DNA of 64,000 nt from the NCBI GenBank assembly GCA_016716275.1, contig JADJWR010000002.1, positions 186,001 through 250,000 of the forward strand. The letters are read 5' to 3'. This document shows, in pieces, positions 50,212 through 57,112 of this stretch (position 1 is the stretch's first letter; the number at the start of each line of letters is the position of its first letter). The notes under the pieces were generated by a model. It was not told the DNA's origin, searched no databases, and saw nothing but the letters and a program-made list of their open reading frames with translations. Both the position numbers and the translations under genes were made by a program. The stretch is from Burkholderiales bacterium (lineage in GTDB: Bacteria; Pseudomonadota; Gammaproteobacteria; Burkholderiales; Burkholderiaceae_F).

Positions 50212-50910
50212 ATGGCAGCAGTCACGAAGCCGGCAGGCAGCGCGCCGCACGCCGTCTACGTCTGGGAGGCGCCGGTACGCCTGTGGCACTGGGTGATGAT
50301 GTTCGCGATGTTCGTGCTCTTTGCCACCGGGTTCCTGATCGGTGTGCCGCCGCCGACCGTGGGCGGCGAGGCCTACAACACCTTCTGGTTCGGCTACATC
50401 CGCTTCGCGCACTTCGCCGCCGGCTACATCTTCGCGGTGTTCCTGGTGCTGCGGGTGTACTGGGCGTTCGTCGGCAACAAGTACGCGCGCGAGATCTTCC
50501 TCGTGCCGTTCTCGCTGTTCACGGCGAAGTTCTGGAAGGGGCTGTTCAGCGACATCTTCTTCTACCTGTACATGAAGAAGGAGCCCGGCAGCTACGAGGG
50601 GCACAACCCGCTGGCCGCCGTGGCGATGTTCTTCATGTACCTGCTGGGGTCGGTGTGGATGATCCTGTCGGGCTTCGCGCTGTACGGCGAGGGCGCCGGC
50701 ATGGGCAGCTGGCAGCACAGCTGGTTCACCTCCTGGCTGCAGCCGCTGGTCGGCGACAGCCAGCAGCTTCACACCTACCACCGGCTGGGCATGTGGTACC
50801 TGCTGATCTTCTCGATGGTCCACATGTACATGGTGGTGCGGCAGGACGTGTTCACCAAGGAGACGATCATCAGCACGATGATCAACGGCTGGCGCGTGCA
50901 GAAGCCCTGA
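50212..50910 (+). CDS. hupC: Ni/Fe-hydrogenase b-type cytochrome subunit
   Basis: A 232-residue diheme cytochrome b that anchors the hydrogenase and passes electrons to quinone. Four helices are seen; heme His candidates are in VRLWHWVMMF near 22-31, FGYIRFAHFAAGYIF near 59-73, and HTYHRLGMWYLLIFSMVHMYMVV near 184-206. Length matches HupC/HyaC. Shine-Dalgarno AAAGGAGG is excellent. It completes the structural operon hupSLC; the next gene, an XRE-type protein, starts 7 bases after its stop. Confidence 0.95.
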   Translation: MAAVTKPAGSAPHAVYVWEAPVRLWHWVMMFAMFVLFATGFLIGVPPPTVGGEAYNTFWFGYIRFAHFAAGYIFAVFLVLRVYWAFVGNKYAREIFLVPFSLFTAKFWKGLFSDIFFYLYMKKEPGSYEGHNPLAAVAMFFMYLLGSVWMILSGFALYGEGAGMGSWQHSWFTSWLQPLVGDSQQLHTYHRLGMWYLLIFSMVHMYMVVRQDVFTKETIISTMINGWRVQKP

Positions 50911-50917
50911 CAACGCG

Positions 50918-51265
50918 ATGATGGCGACCATGGCGCGCGGCAAGACAGCGGCGCGCGGAACCGCGGCAGCGGGGCCGGCGCGCACGCCGCGAGCCCCGCG
51001 GCTGGCGGCCAGACGTGCCCCGGTGCACCCGGGCTACTTCCTCGACACGCGATTCCTCAAGCCGCTGGGCATCACCCAGCAGGCGCTCGCCACCTCGCTC
51101 GGCATCTCGCGCCGGCGGGTGAACGAGCTGATCCGCGGCCATCGCGGCATCACAGCCGACACCGCCGTGCGCCTGGCGGGTTACTTCGGCAACGAGGCGA
51201 CGTTCTGGATGCAGTTGCAGTGCGACTGGGACCTGCACGAAGCCGCCAAGCGGCTGAACCGCTGA
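50918..51265 (+). CDS. XRE/HigA-like DNA-binding protein inside the hup cluster
   Basis: A 115-residue protein. After a basic Ala/Arg-rich leader (about 1-40), residues about 40-112 match the HigA/VapI-type antitoxin helix-turn-helix domain: HPGYFLDTRFLKPLGITQQALATSLGISRRRVNELI, then HRGITADTAVRLAGYFGNEATFWMQLQCDWDLHEA. No HigB toxin gene is adjacent, so it may be an orphan regulator. It begins 7 bases after hupC; starts at 50918, 50921 and 50930 are all possible and none has a clear Shine-Dalgarno. Its stop codon falls in an 8-bp tandem repeat. A role as local regulator of hydrogenase genes is an inference from position only. Confidence 0.85.
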   Translation: MMATMARGKTAARGTAAAGPARTPRAPRLAARRAPVHPGYFLDTRFLKPLGITQQALATSLGISRRRVNELIRGHRGITADTAVRLAGYFGNEATFWMQLQCDWDLHEAAKRLNR

Positions 51266-51300
51266 ACCGCTGAACCGCTGAACCGCTGAACCGCTGAACC
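51253..51300. repeat. six tandem copies of an 8-bp unit (GCTGAACC)
   Basis: Six perfect head-to-tail copies of GCTGAACC fill 51253-51300. The first copy and part of the second encode the last residues of the XRE-like protein (LNR) and its stop codon TGA at 51263-51265; the rest is intergenic. Unit length not divisible by three means copy number could change, but any number above two would keep the same protein end, so variation would mainly alter the spacing to the hupD promoter. Confidence 0.9.
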
Positions 51301-51422
51301 GCGGAGCTGCGGTCCGCCGGCAACTGGCGGACCGAGCGGGCGCCGCGCGCCGCAGGCAGCGCGATCTGCGTCAAGAGCCGATTTCAGAGCCCCCCGGCGG
51401 CGTGGTGGAGTCGGGTTGCGGC

Positions 51423-51496
51423 TTGACTCACGTCAACGCACAAACCGTGCCGGCGCTTAACGTCCGCCCATCTCTTCCTGTTACGGATTACGTAAC
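51423..51496 (+). promoter_or_regulatory. hupD upstream control region: FNR-type box and GTTAC palindrome at the start codon
   Basis: TTGAC-TCAC-GTCAA (51423-51436) is a symmetric FNR/ANR-type box. A -10-like CTTAAC lies at 51456-51461, consistent with a class II FNR promoter (box centred at about -41.5, transcript start about 51470). The palindrome GTTACG-GATTA-CGTAAC (51480-51496) ends three bases before the hupD ATG and resembles the GTAACGGACTCCGTTAC palindrome before hupS. This region suggests a second promoter inside the hup cluster. Confidence 0.55.
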
Positions 51497-51499
51497 ACA

Positions 51500-52147
51500 A
51501 TGGCGATCGGCGGCGACCTCGAGCGTCCCCTGGCGGGTGCGCTGGTACTGGGAATCGGCAACCTGCTGTGGGCCGACGAGGGATTCGGCGTGCGGGCAGT
51601 CGAATCCTTCCACGCCGCCTACGAGCTTCCCGAGGTGGTCGAGCTGCTCGACGGCGGCACGCAGGGCATGAACCTGCTCGAACCGGTGGTGAGCCACGCT
51701 GCGGTGCTGGTGTTCGACGCGATCGACTTCGGCCTGCCGCCGGGCACCCTGCGCGTGCTGCGCGACCGCGAGGTGCCCGCCTGGGCAGGCACCAAGATGA
51801 GCCTGCACCAGCAGAGCTTCCAGGAGCTGCTGGCGGTCGCCGACCTGCAGGGGCGCTTTCCGCCGAAGCTGACGCTGATCGGCGTGCAGCCCGAGCGGCT
51901 GTCCGATTTCGGCGGCAGCCTCAGCGAGTCGGTGCGCGAGCGCCTGCCGGTGGCGGTCGAGCTGGCGGCCGAGGAACTGGCCTCGTGGGGTTACCCGCCG
52001 CGAACGCGCCGGGCGCCGGCGCCGCCGCTGAACGCCGAGGCGCTGGCGCTGCCGGCGTACGAGGCGGGCCGTCCGGCGGAGAGCGAGGCCTGCCGCATCG
52101 GCGATGCGCGCCTGCTGAACCGCCGCCGCGATCTGGAGTCCCGCTGA
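51500..52147 (+). CDS. hupD: hydrogenase maturation endopeptidase
   Basis: Cleaves the C-terminal tail of the large subunit after nickel insertion. The nickel-recognition residues of HybD/HupD are visible: Glu 27 in GNLLWADEGFG, the Asp in VFDAIDFGLPPG near 76 and the His in MSLHQQSF near 98. The 215-residue length is slightly above average because of a C-terminal, Pro/Ala-rich tail. ATG 51500 is the only start that keeps the first strand (LVLGIGN); it has no Shine-Dalgarno and is directly preceded by a palindrome. It overlaps the start of hupF (TGATG). Confidence 0.94.
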   Translation: MAIGGDLERPLAGALVLGIGNLLWADEGFGVRAVESFHAAYELPEVVELLDGGTQGMNLLEPVVSHAAVLVFDAIDFGLPPGTLRVLRDREVPAWAGTKMSLHQQSFQELLAVADLQGRFPPKLTLIGVQPERLSDFGGSLSESVRERLPVAVELAAEELASWGYPPRTRRAPAPPLNAEALALPAYEAGRPAESEACRIGDARLLNRRRDLESR

Positions 52148-52479
52148 TGTGCATCGGCGTGCCGATGAAGATCGCCAGCGTCGACGGCATGCTCGCCGTG
52201 GCGGAGAGCACCGGCGCCGACGGCACTGTCGAGCGCCACAGCCTCGACATGCTGGTCGTCGGCGCGCAGCCGCCCGGCACCTGGGTGCTGGCCTTCTGCG
52301 GCGCCGCCCGGCGGGTGCTCGACGAAGTCGAGGCGCAGCAGATCCTCGACGCGCTGGTGGCGCTCGGCATCGCGCTGGACGCCGGCGACGGCCCGCCGCC
52401 GGAGCGCTCGCTCGACGCGCTGTTCGCCGACCTGGTCGACCGCACACCGCAACTTCCCGAACACCTGCGACCCCAATGA
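52147..52479 (+). CDS. hupF: HupF/HypC-type hydrogenase chaperone
   Basis: A 110-residue HypC-family protein beginning MCIGVPMKIASVDG; the Met is removed and Cys 2 becomes the essential N-terminal Cys that carries the Fe(CN)2CO precursor. It is longer than the HypC encoded at 59.5 kb, with a C-terminal region (about 75-110) typical of HupF. HupF proteins also protect the large subunit from oxygen, which fits the oxygen-tolerant enzyme predicted here. Its start overlaps the hupD stop by one base. Confidence 0.93.
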   Translation: MCIGVPMKIASVDGMLAVAESTGADGTVERHSLDMLVVGAQPPGTWVLAFCGAARRVLDEVEAQQILDALVALGIALDAGDGPPPERSLDALFADLVDRTPQLPEHLRPQ

Positions 52480-52495
52480 GCAAGGAGCAGAAACG

Positions 52496-52972
52496 ATGAC
52501 CGTCGAAGTCGCCGCAGCCGCCGCGCCAGTGCGCGCGATGCATCCGCTGATCGAGCGGCTGGTCGGCCTTTGCAGCGCGACGGTGCTCGAGCCGGCCGAT
52601 CTCGATGCCTGGGCCGGTGCGCCGGGTCGGGCGCTGCTGGTGTTCACCGAGGACCCGGTGCTGTACCGGGAAACGCTCGACCTGGCGGTGATCGTGCCCG
52701 AACTGGCGCAGGCGACGGCCGGCAGCTTCCGCACCGCCGTGCTGCTGCCGGCGGCAGCACGCGCCGTGGCGCCGCGCTACGGCTTCCGCCGCTGGCCGGC
52801 GCTGGTGCTGCTGAAGGATGGCCGCTACGTCGGCGCCATCGACGGCCTGCGCGACTGGCAGGCGTACGTCGAGGAGATGTCGCGCCTGCTCGAGGCCGAA
52901 CCGACCCGTCCGCCGACCGTGGGCATCGCCGTCACCGCCGGCGGCGATTCCGGCGGCCACGGCTGCCACTGA
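52496..52972 (+). CDS. hupG: HupG/HyaE thioredoxin-like hydrogenase protein
   Basis: A 158-residue protein of the HyaE/HupG family with a thioredoxin-like fold but no CxxC. VFTEDPVLYRETLD is where the thioredoxin active site would be, and YGFRRWPALVLLKDGRYVGAI near 99-119 is the characteristic cis-Pro strand. HyaE in E. coli binds the small-subunit Tat signal and acts as a chaperone. The C-terminus (GGDSGGHGCH) is Gly/His-rich. A good Shine-Dalgarno (AAGGAG) precedes it and hupH follows after 33 bases. Confidence 0.88.
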   Translation: MTVEVAAAAAPVRAMHPLIERLVGLCSATVLEPADLDAWAGAPGRALLVFTEDPVLYRETLDLAVIVPELAQATAGSFRTAVLLPAAARAVAPRYGFRRWPALVLLKDGRYVGAIDGLRDWQAYVEEMSRLLEAEPTRPPTVGIAVTAGGDSGGHGCH

Positions 52973-53005
52973 CTGCCGAACCGATTGTCAAGCGAGAGCC
53001 GATCG

Positions 53006-53878
53006 ATGAAAGACTTTCCGATTCCCGTCCGCCCGGTGACCGACCTGCCGGGTCCCGGCACGCAGCCCAGCGAGGGCGAGGGCTTCAGCTACGTTCCATT
53101 CCCGCGCGACGTACCGACCTTCAGCATGCCGCAGGTCCCCGAGGGCGCCGACGCGGCGAGCATCGCCGCGGCGCGCCGCCTGCTCGTGCGCTTCGTCGAC
53201 CAGATGCGCGACAGCAGGCCGCGCGTCGAACTGTCGTCGTTGCCGGCCGGCGTGCTGCGCGTGCTGAACGAGTCGCTCGGCGAGGGCGAGGTGTCGGTGC
53301 GCATCGCGCCGCGCAACGGCGATGCCGTCGAGATCCGCGTCCAGGAGACGGTGTTCGCCGGCGTCTGGCGTGAAGTGCACCTGCGTGCCGACGGCAGCGT
53401 CGAGCACGACTGGCTGCTCGCCTGCCCGGTGCCGCCGGTGGCGCTGGAGCGCGCGCAGCGCGCCGCCACCACGCACCTGGCGCCGTTCGAGATGCCGCGC
53501 GGGGCGATGAACTCGCCGGCGCTGCTCACCGAGATCCGCGAGCAGGTGCTGCACTTCAGGGCCGGCCAGCCGCCGCACGTGATCAACCTGACGCTGCTGC
53601 CGCTGACCCAGGAGGACCAGACGGTGCTCGAGCGGGCGGCACCGGTGGGGCCGGTGGCGATCCTGTCGCGCGGCTTCGGCAACTGCCGCATCACCTCGAC
53701 GGCGCTGCGCAACCTGTGGCGGGTGCAGTATTTCAACAGCATGCAGACGATGATCCTCAACACCTTCGAGGTGGTCGAGGTGCCCGAGGTGGCAATGGCC
53801 GCCGCCGAGGATCTGGCCGACAGCCGCGAGCGCCTTTGCGAACTGCTCGACTGGATGGGCGAATCCGGCTCGGCCTGA
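53006..53878 (+). CDS. hupH: HupH/HyaF family hydrogenase expression/formation protein
   Basis: A 290-residue protein of the HupH/HyaF family, needed for full activity of uptake hydrogenases and believed to act in small-subunit maturation; mechanism not established. Family pieces are VPTFSMPQVPEG near 34-45 and LSRGFGNCRITSTALRNLWRVQYFNSMQTMILNT near 220-253, the strongly conserved C-terminal segment with its Cys. The start at 53006 is chosen over an upstream ATG at 52985 because MKDFPIPVR is the typical start. Confidence 0.93.
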   Translation: MKDFPIPVRPVTDLPGPGTQPSEGEGFSYVPFPRDVPTFSMPQVPEGADAASIAAARRLLVRFVDQMRDSRPRVELSSLPAGVLRVLNESLGEGEVSVRIAPRNGDAVEIRVQETVFAGVWREVHLRADGSVEHDWLLACPVPPVALERAQRAATTHLAPFEMPRGAMNSPALLTEIREQVLHFRAGQPPHVINLTLLPLTQEDQTVLERAAPVGPVAILSRGFGNCRITSTALRNLWRVQYFNSMQTMILNTFEVVEVPEVAMAAAEDLADSRERLCELLDWMGESGSA

Positions 53879-53890
53879 GGCGCGCGGTCG

Positions 53891-54073
53891 ATGAGCGGCG
53901 AGGCGCACACCCGGCTCGAATGCAAGGTCTGCTGGTATGTCTACGACCCGGCGGTCGGCGATCCGCTATGGCAGATTGCGCCCGGCACGCCGTTCGCCGA
54001 CCTGCCGCCGCACTGGAGCTGCCCCAACTGCGCCACCGAAAAGAGCGGCTTCCTGCCGCTGGGCGATGACTGA
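53891..54073 (+). CDS. hupI: rubredoxin HupI
   Basis: A 60-residue rubredoxin. Two iron-binding pairs, ECKVCWYVYDP (Cys 11 and 14) and SCPNCATEKSGF (Cys 44 and 47), form the Fe(Cys)4 site. In hup clusters HupI is needed for activity under oxygen and is thought to help deliver or protect the small-subunit clusters. The TGA overlaps the ATG of hupJ by eight bases. Confidence 0.94.
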   Translation: MSGEAHTRLECKVCWYVYDPAVGDPLWQIAPGTPFADLPPHWSCPNCATEKSGFLPLGDD

Positions 54074-54626
54074 AGCTGACCGCGACGACGTCGCTGCGAC
54101 CGCGCTGTCGGCGTGCGTGCAGGCGACCTTCGAGCGCGTGCGGCGCGAGCGGATGGCCGGGCTGCCGTTCGTCAACGAAGCGCTGCGCGTCGAACTGGTC
54201 GGCCTGCGCCGCTGGCGCGGCCTGTGGCTCGCCGTGCTGGTCACCCCGTGGTTCATGAACCTGATGCTGCTGCCGGGCGACGGCGCGGAAGCGGCGGCAG
54301 ACGGGTCGGCCCGCTGGCCGGCCGTGCGGACCGGCGACTACGCATCGTTCTCCTTTCCCGCCGGAGTCATGAGCTTCCTTGCCGGGCGCGAAGGGGAACT
54401 GGGCGAGTACCTGTCGTGCTCGCTGTTCTCGCCGATGTTCGAGTTCGCCGATCACGAAGCGGCGCGGCAGACGGCCGACGCCTGCCTGGCGGCGCTGTTC
54501 GACCCGGCCACTGCCGGGCAGCCGGCGGCCGCGCCGCAAGCGCAGGACGCGCCGGCACCGGTGAGCAAGCGCGACTTCCTGCGCGGTCGCTGGCGCTCGC
54601 CGGCGACATCGGCCGGCACCGAATGA
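54066..54626 (+). CDS. hupJ: [NiFe]-hydrogenase assembly chaperone HupJ/HybE
   Basis: A 186-residue HybE-family chaperone. FERVRRERMAGLPFVNEALRVELVG near 23-47 and the WLAVLVTPWFMNLMLLPG strand near 59-76 are the conserved core; YLSCSLFSPMFEFADH near 117-132 is typical of HupJ. HybE-type proteins bind the large/small subunit pair before Tat export and prevent premature transport. It overlaps hupI at its start and hupK (ATGA) at its end. Confidence 0.9.
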   Translation: MTEADRDDVAATALSACVQATFERVRRERMAGLPFVNEALRVELVGLRRWRGLWLAVLVTPWFMNLMLLPGDGAEAAADGSARWPAVRTGDYASFSFPAGVMSFLAGREGELGEYLSCSLFSPMFEFADHEAARQTADACLAALFDPATAGQPAAAPQAQDAPAPVSKRDFLRGRWRSPATSAGTE

Positions 54627-55714
54627 CGATGGCAACGCTGGAGCTCGCCGGCGAGCTGAAAGTCAGCGTGGTGGTGCGCGACGGCGTCGTGCACAGCGTC
54701 GAGATCGACTCGACGCGACCGCAGCTGGCCAACCGGCTGCTCGCCGGCAGGCCGGCGGACGAGGCGGTGGCGATGGTGCCGCAGCTGTTCTCGATCTGCG
54801 GCAGGGCGCAGCAGGTCGCGGCGGAACTGGCGCTGGCTGCCGCGCGCGGCGCGCCCGCCGAGGCCGACGCGCAGCAGCGCCGGCGCGTCGAGGCCGAGAT
54901 TGCGCAGGAGTACCTGTGGCGGGCGCTGATCGACTGGGCGCGCGCCGCCGGCGGCCAGCCCGACGCGACGCGGCTCGCGGCGGCCCGCGAGGCAGCGGCG
55001 CACGACGACCGCGACCTGCTGCGGGAGATCGTCGAGCGCGACGTGCTGGGCGGCGATGCGCGGCAGTGGTGCGAGCACGAGCGCGTCGCCGACTTCGAGA
55101 CCTGGATCGGCCGCGGCGCCACCGCCGCCGCGCGCTTTCTCGGCCAGGTGCAGCGCGACGGGCCGCGGCACGGTGCAAGCAGCGTGCCGCTGCTGCCGCG
55201 CTTCGCCGACGGCCCCGCCGCGCGCATCGTCGCCGCCCTCGATGCGGACGCCGACTTCGAGCGGCTGCCCGCCTTCGACGGTCGCCCGGCGGAGACCGGC
55301 GCGGTCGCCCGGCTGGCCCGGCAGCCGCTGGTGGCGGCGCTCGCCGACGCCTTCGGCCGCTCGACGCTGGTGCGCTTTGCCGCGCGGCTGTCGGAACTGG
55401 CGCGGATCGCCTGTGGCGACGCGCCGCCGGCGCCGCTGGCCGGCAGCATGACGATCGGCGGCGGGCGCGGGCTGGGCTGGGTCGAGACGGCGCGAGGCCT
55501 GCTGCTGCACGCCATCGATCTCGACGGCGAGGGGATCAGCCGCTACCGGATCGTCGCGCCGACCGAATGGAACTTTCACCCGCAGGGGGCGCTCGCCGCC
55601 GCCACCGTCGGCGCGCGCCAGACGGGCGCCGCCGACCTGGCGCGCCGCACCGAGTGGCTGGCGCAGTCGCTCGACCCCTGCGTTGCCTACCGGCTGGAGT
55701 TCGCCGATGCATGA
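54623..55714 (+). CDS. hupK: HupK (HoxV-like), degenerate large-subunit homologue
   Basis: A 363-residue protein resembling a shortened hydrogenase large subunit. The two metal-site motifs are reduced to one Cys each: FSICGRAQ near 58 (large subunit: RICGVC) and LDPCVAYRLEF at the C-terminus (large subunit: DPCLAC). There is no cleavable tail. HupK/HoxV is thought to be a scaffold that receives the Fe(CN)2CO unit from HypC/HupF and passes it on to HupL. The two remaining cysteines fit such a transient-binding role. It overlaps hupJ by four bases and hypA by eight. Confidence 0.88.
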   Translation: MTMATLELAGELKVSVVVRDGVVHSVEIDSTRPQLANRLLAGRPADEAVAMVPQLFSICGRAQQVAAELALAAARGAPAEADAQQRRRVEAEIAQEYLWRALIDWARAAGGQPDATRLAAAREAAAHDDRDLLREIVERDVLGGDARQWCEHERVADFETWIGRGATAAARFLGQVQRDGPRHGASSVPLLPRFADGPAARIVAALDADADFERLPAFDGRPAETGAVARLARQPLVAALADAFGRSTLVRFAARLSELARIACGDAPPAPLAGSMTIGGGRGLGWVETARGLLLHAIDLDGEGISRYRIVAPTEWNFHPQGALAAATVGARQTGAADLARRTEWLAQSLDPCVAYRLEFADA

Positions 55715-56048
55715 GATGTCGCTCGCCGAAGGGGTGCTCGGCGTGGTGGCCGACGCCGCCCGGGCGAACCATCCCTGCACGGTGCGCACGGTGCGGCTGC
55801 AGATCGGTGCGCTGGCGGCGGTCGAACTGGACGCGCTGCGCTTCGCCTTCGAGGTGGTCAAGCGCGGCTCGGTGGCCGACGGCGCGCGGCTCGACATCGT
55901 CGAGGTGCCGGGCAGCGCCTGGTGCATGCAGTGCTCGCGCAGCGTCGCCATCGCCGGGCGGACCGACCCCTGTCCCGAGTGCGGCAGCTGGCAGCTGCAG
56001 GTCACCGGCGGCAGCGAGATGCGCGTGATGGAACTCGAACTGGCCTGA
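55707..56048 (+). CDS. hypA: hydrogenase nickel insertion protein HypA
   Basis: A 113-residue zinc-containing nickel chaperone. Its N-terminal MHEMSLAEG contains the nickel-binding His 2; the zinc site is the pair WCMQC near 72 and CPEC near 91. It works with HypB to insert nickel into the large subunit. The start overlaps hupK by eight bases (ATG at 55707). Confidence 0.95.
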   Translation: MHEMSLAEGVLGVVADAARANHPCTVRTVRLQIGALAAVELDALRFAFEVVKRGSVADGARLDIVEVPGSAWCMQCSRSVAIAGRTDPCPECGSWQLQVTGGSEMRVMELELA

Positions 56049-56058
56049 GGAACGAACG

Positions 56059-57102
56059 ATGTGCACCACCTGCGGCTGCGGCAGCGGCCAGACCAGGATC
56101 GAAGGCGAGCACGAGCACACGCACGTGCATGCCGACGGAACGATCCACTCGCACCCGCCGGCGCACGGTCACGGCGAGCAAGGCCACGATCACGCGCATC
56201 CGGAGCATCACCACCACGGCCACGAGCACCTGCACAGCCACGGACACGTGCATGCCGACGGCACGCGCCACGTGCACACGCACGATCACGCGCTCGGCCC
56301 GGACCACGACCACCTGCACGAGCATGCGCAGGACGGTCCGGCGCACTCGCACGCGGCGGGGCTGACGGCGGCGCAGATGGTCAGGATCGAGCGCGACATC
56401 CTCGGCGCCAACGACGAGATCGCCGGGCGCAACCGGCGCCGCTTCGAGGACGCCGGCATCTTCGCGCTGAACCTGGTCTCCAGTCCCGGCGCCGGCAAGA
56501 CCACGCTGCTGGTCGAGACGATCCGCGCCCTGGGCGCCGAGCTGCCGCTGGCGGTGATCGAGGGCGACCAGCAGACCTCGTTCGACGCCGAGCGCATCCG
56601 CGCCACCGGCTGCCGGGCGATCCAGGTCAACACCGGCAAGGGCTGCCACCTCGACGCCGCGCAGATCGAGCGCGCGCTGGCGCCGCTGGCGCCGGCCGAC
56701 GACTCGGTGCTGTTCATCGAGAACGTCGGCAACCTGGTCTGCCCGTCGGCGTTCGACCTCGGCGAGGCGATGAAGGTGGTGGTGCTGTCGGTCACCGAGG
56801 GCGAGGACAAGCCGCTGAAGTACCCGGACATGTTCGCCGCCAGTTCGGTGCTGCTGCTGAACAAGGTCGACCTGCTGCCGCACGTGAGTTTCGACGTGAA
56901 GCGGGCGATCGAGTACGCACGCCGCGTGCGGCCCGGCATCGAGGTGCTGCAGGTCTCGGCCACCACCGGCGCCGGCATGGCCGCCTGGCTCGACTGGGTA
57001 CGTGCCGGCGCGGCGCGCGCGCGCGAGCGGCGGCAGCACACCGTCGAAGCGCTGCGCCGGCGGATCGCCGAACTCGAGGCGCAGGCGGCGCGCAGCCGCT
57101 GA
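56059..57102 (+). CDS. hypB: hydrogenase nickel incorporation GTPase HypB with long His-rich region
   Basis: A 347-residue GTPase that supplies nickel for the large subunit. The N-terminal MCTTCGCGSG metal site is followed by a His-rich stretch at residues about 18-99 holding about 31 histidines, arranged as repeats such as HVHADGT. The GTPase domain starts near 135 with SSPGAGKTTLL (Walker A), EGDQQTSFDAERI (about 172) and NKVDLLPH (G4). Long His tracts store nickel in relatives. It is placed between hypA and hypF with gaps of 10 bases each. Confidence 0.96.
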   Translation: MCTTCGCGSGQTRIEGEHEHTHVHADGTIHSHPPAHGHGEQGHDHAHPEHHHHGHEHLHSHGHVHADGTRHVHTHDHALGPDHDHLHEHAQDGPAHSHAAGLTAAQMVRIERDILGANDEIAGRNRRRFEDAGIFALNLVSSPGAGKTTLLVETIRALGAELPLAVIEGDQQTSFDAERIRATGCRAIQVNTGKGCHLDAAQIERALAPLAPADDSVLFIENVGNLVCPSAFDLGEAMKVVVLSVTEGEDKPLKYPDMFAASSVLLLNKVDLLPHVSFDVKRAIEYARRVRPGIEVLQVSATTGAGMAAWLDWVRAGAARARERRQHTVEALRRRIAELEAQAARSR

Positions 57103-57112
57103 GCGGGCATCG

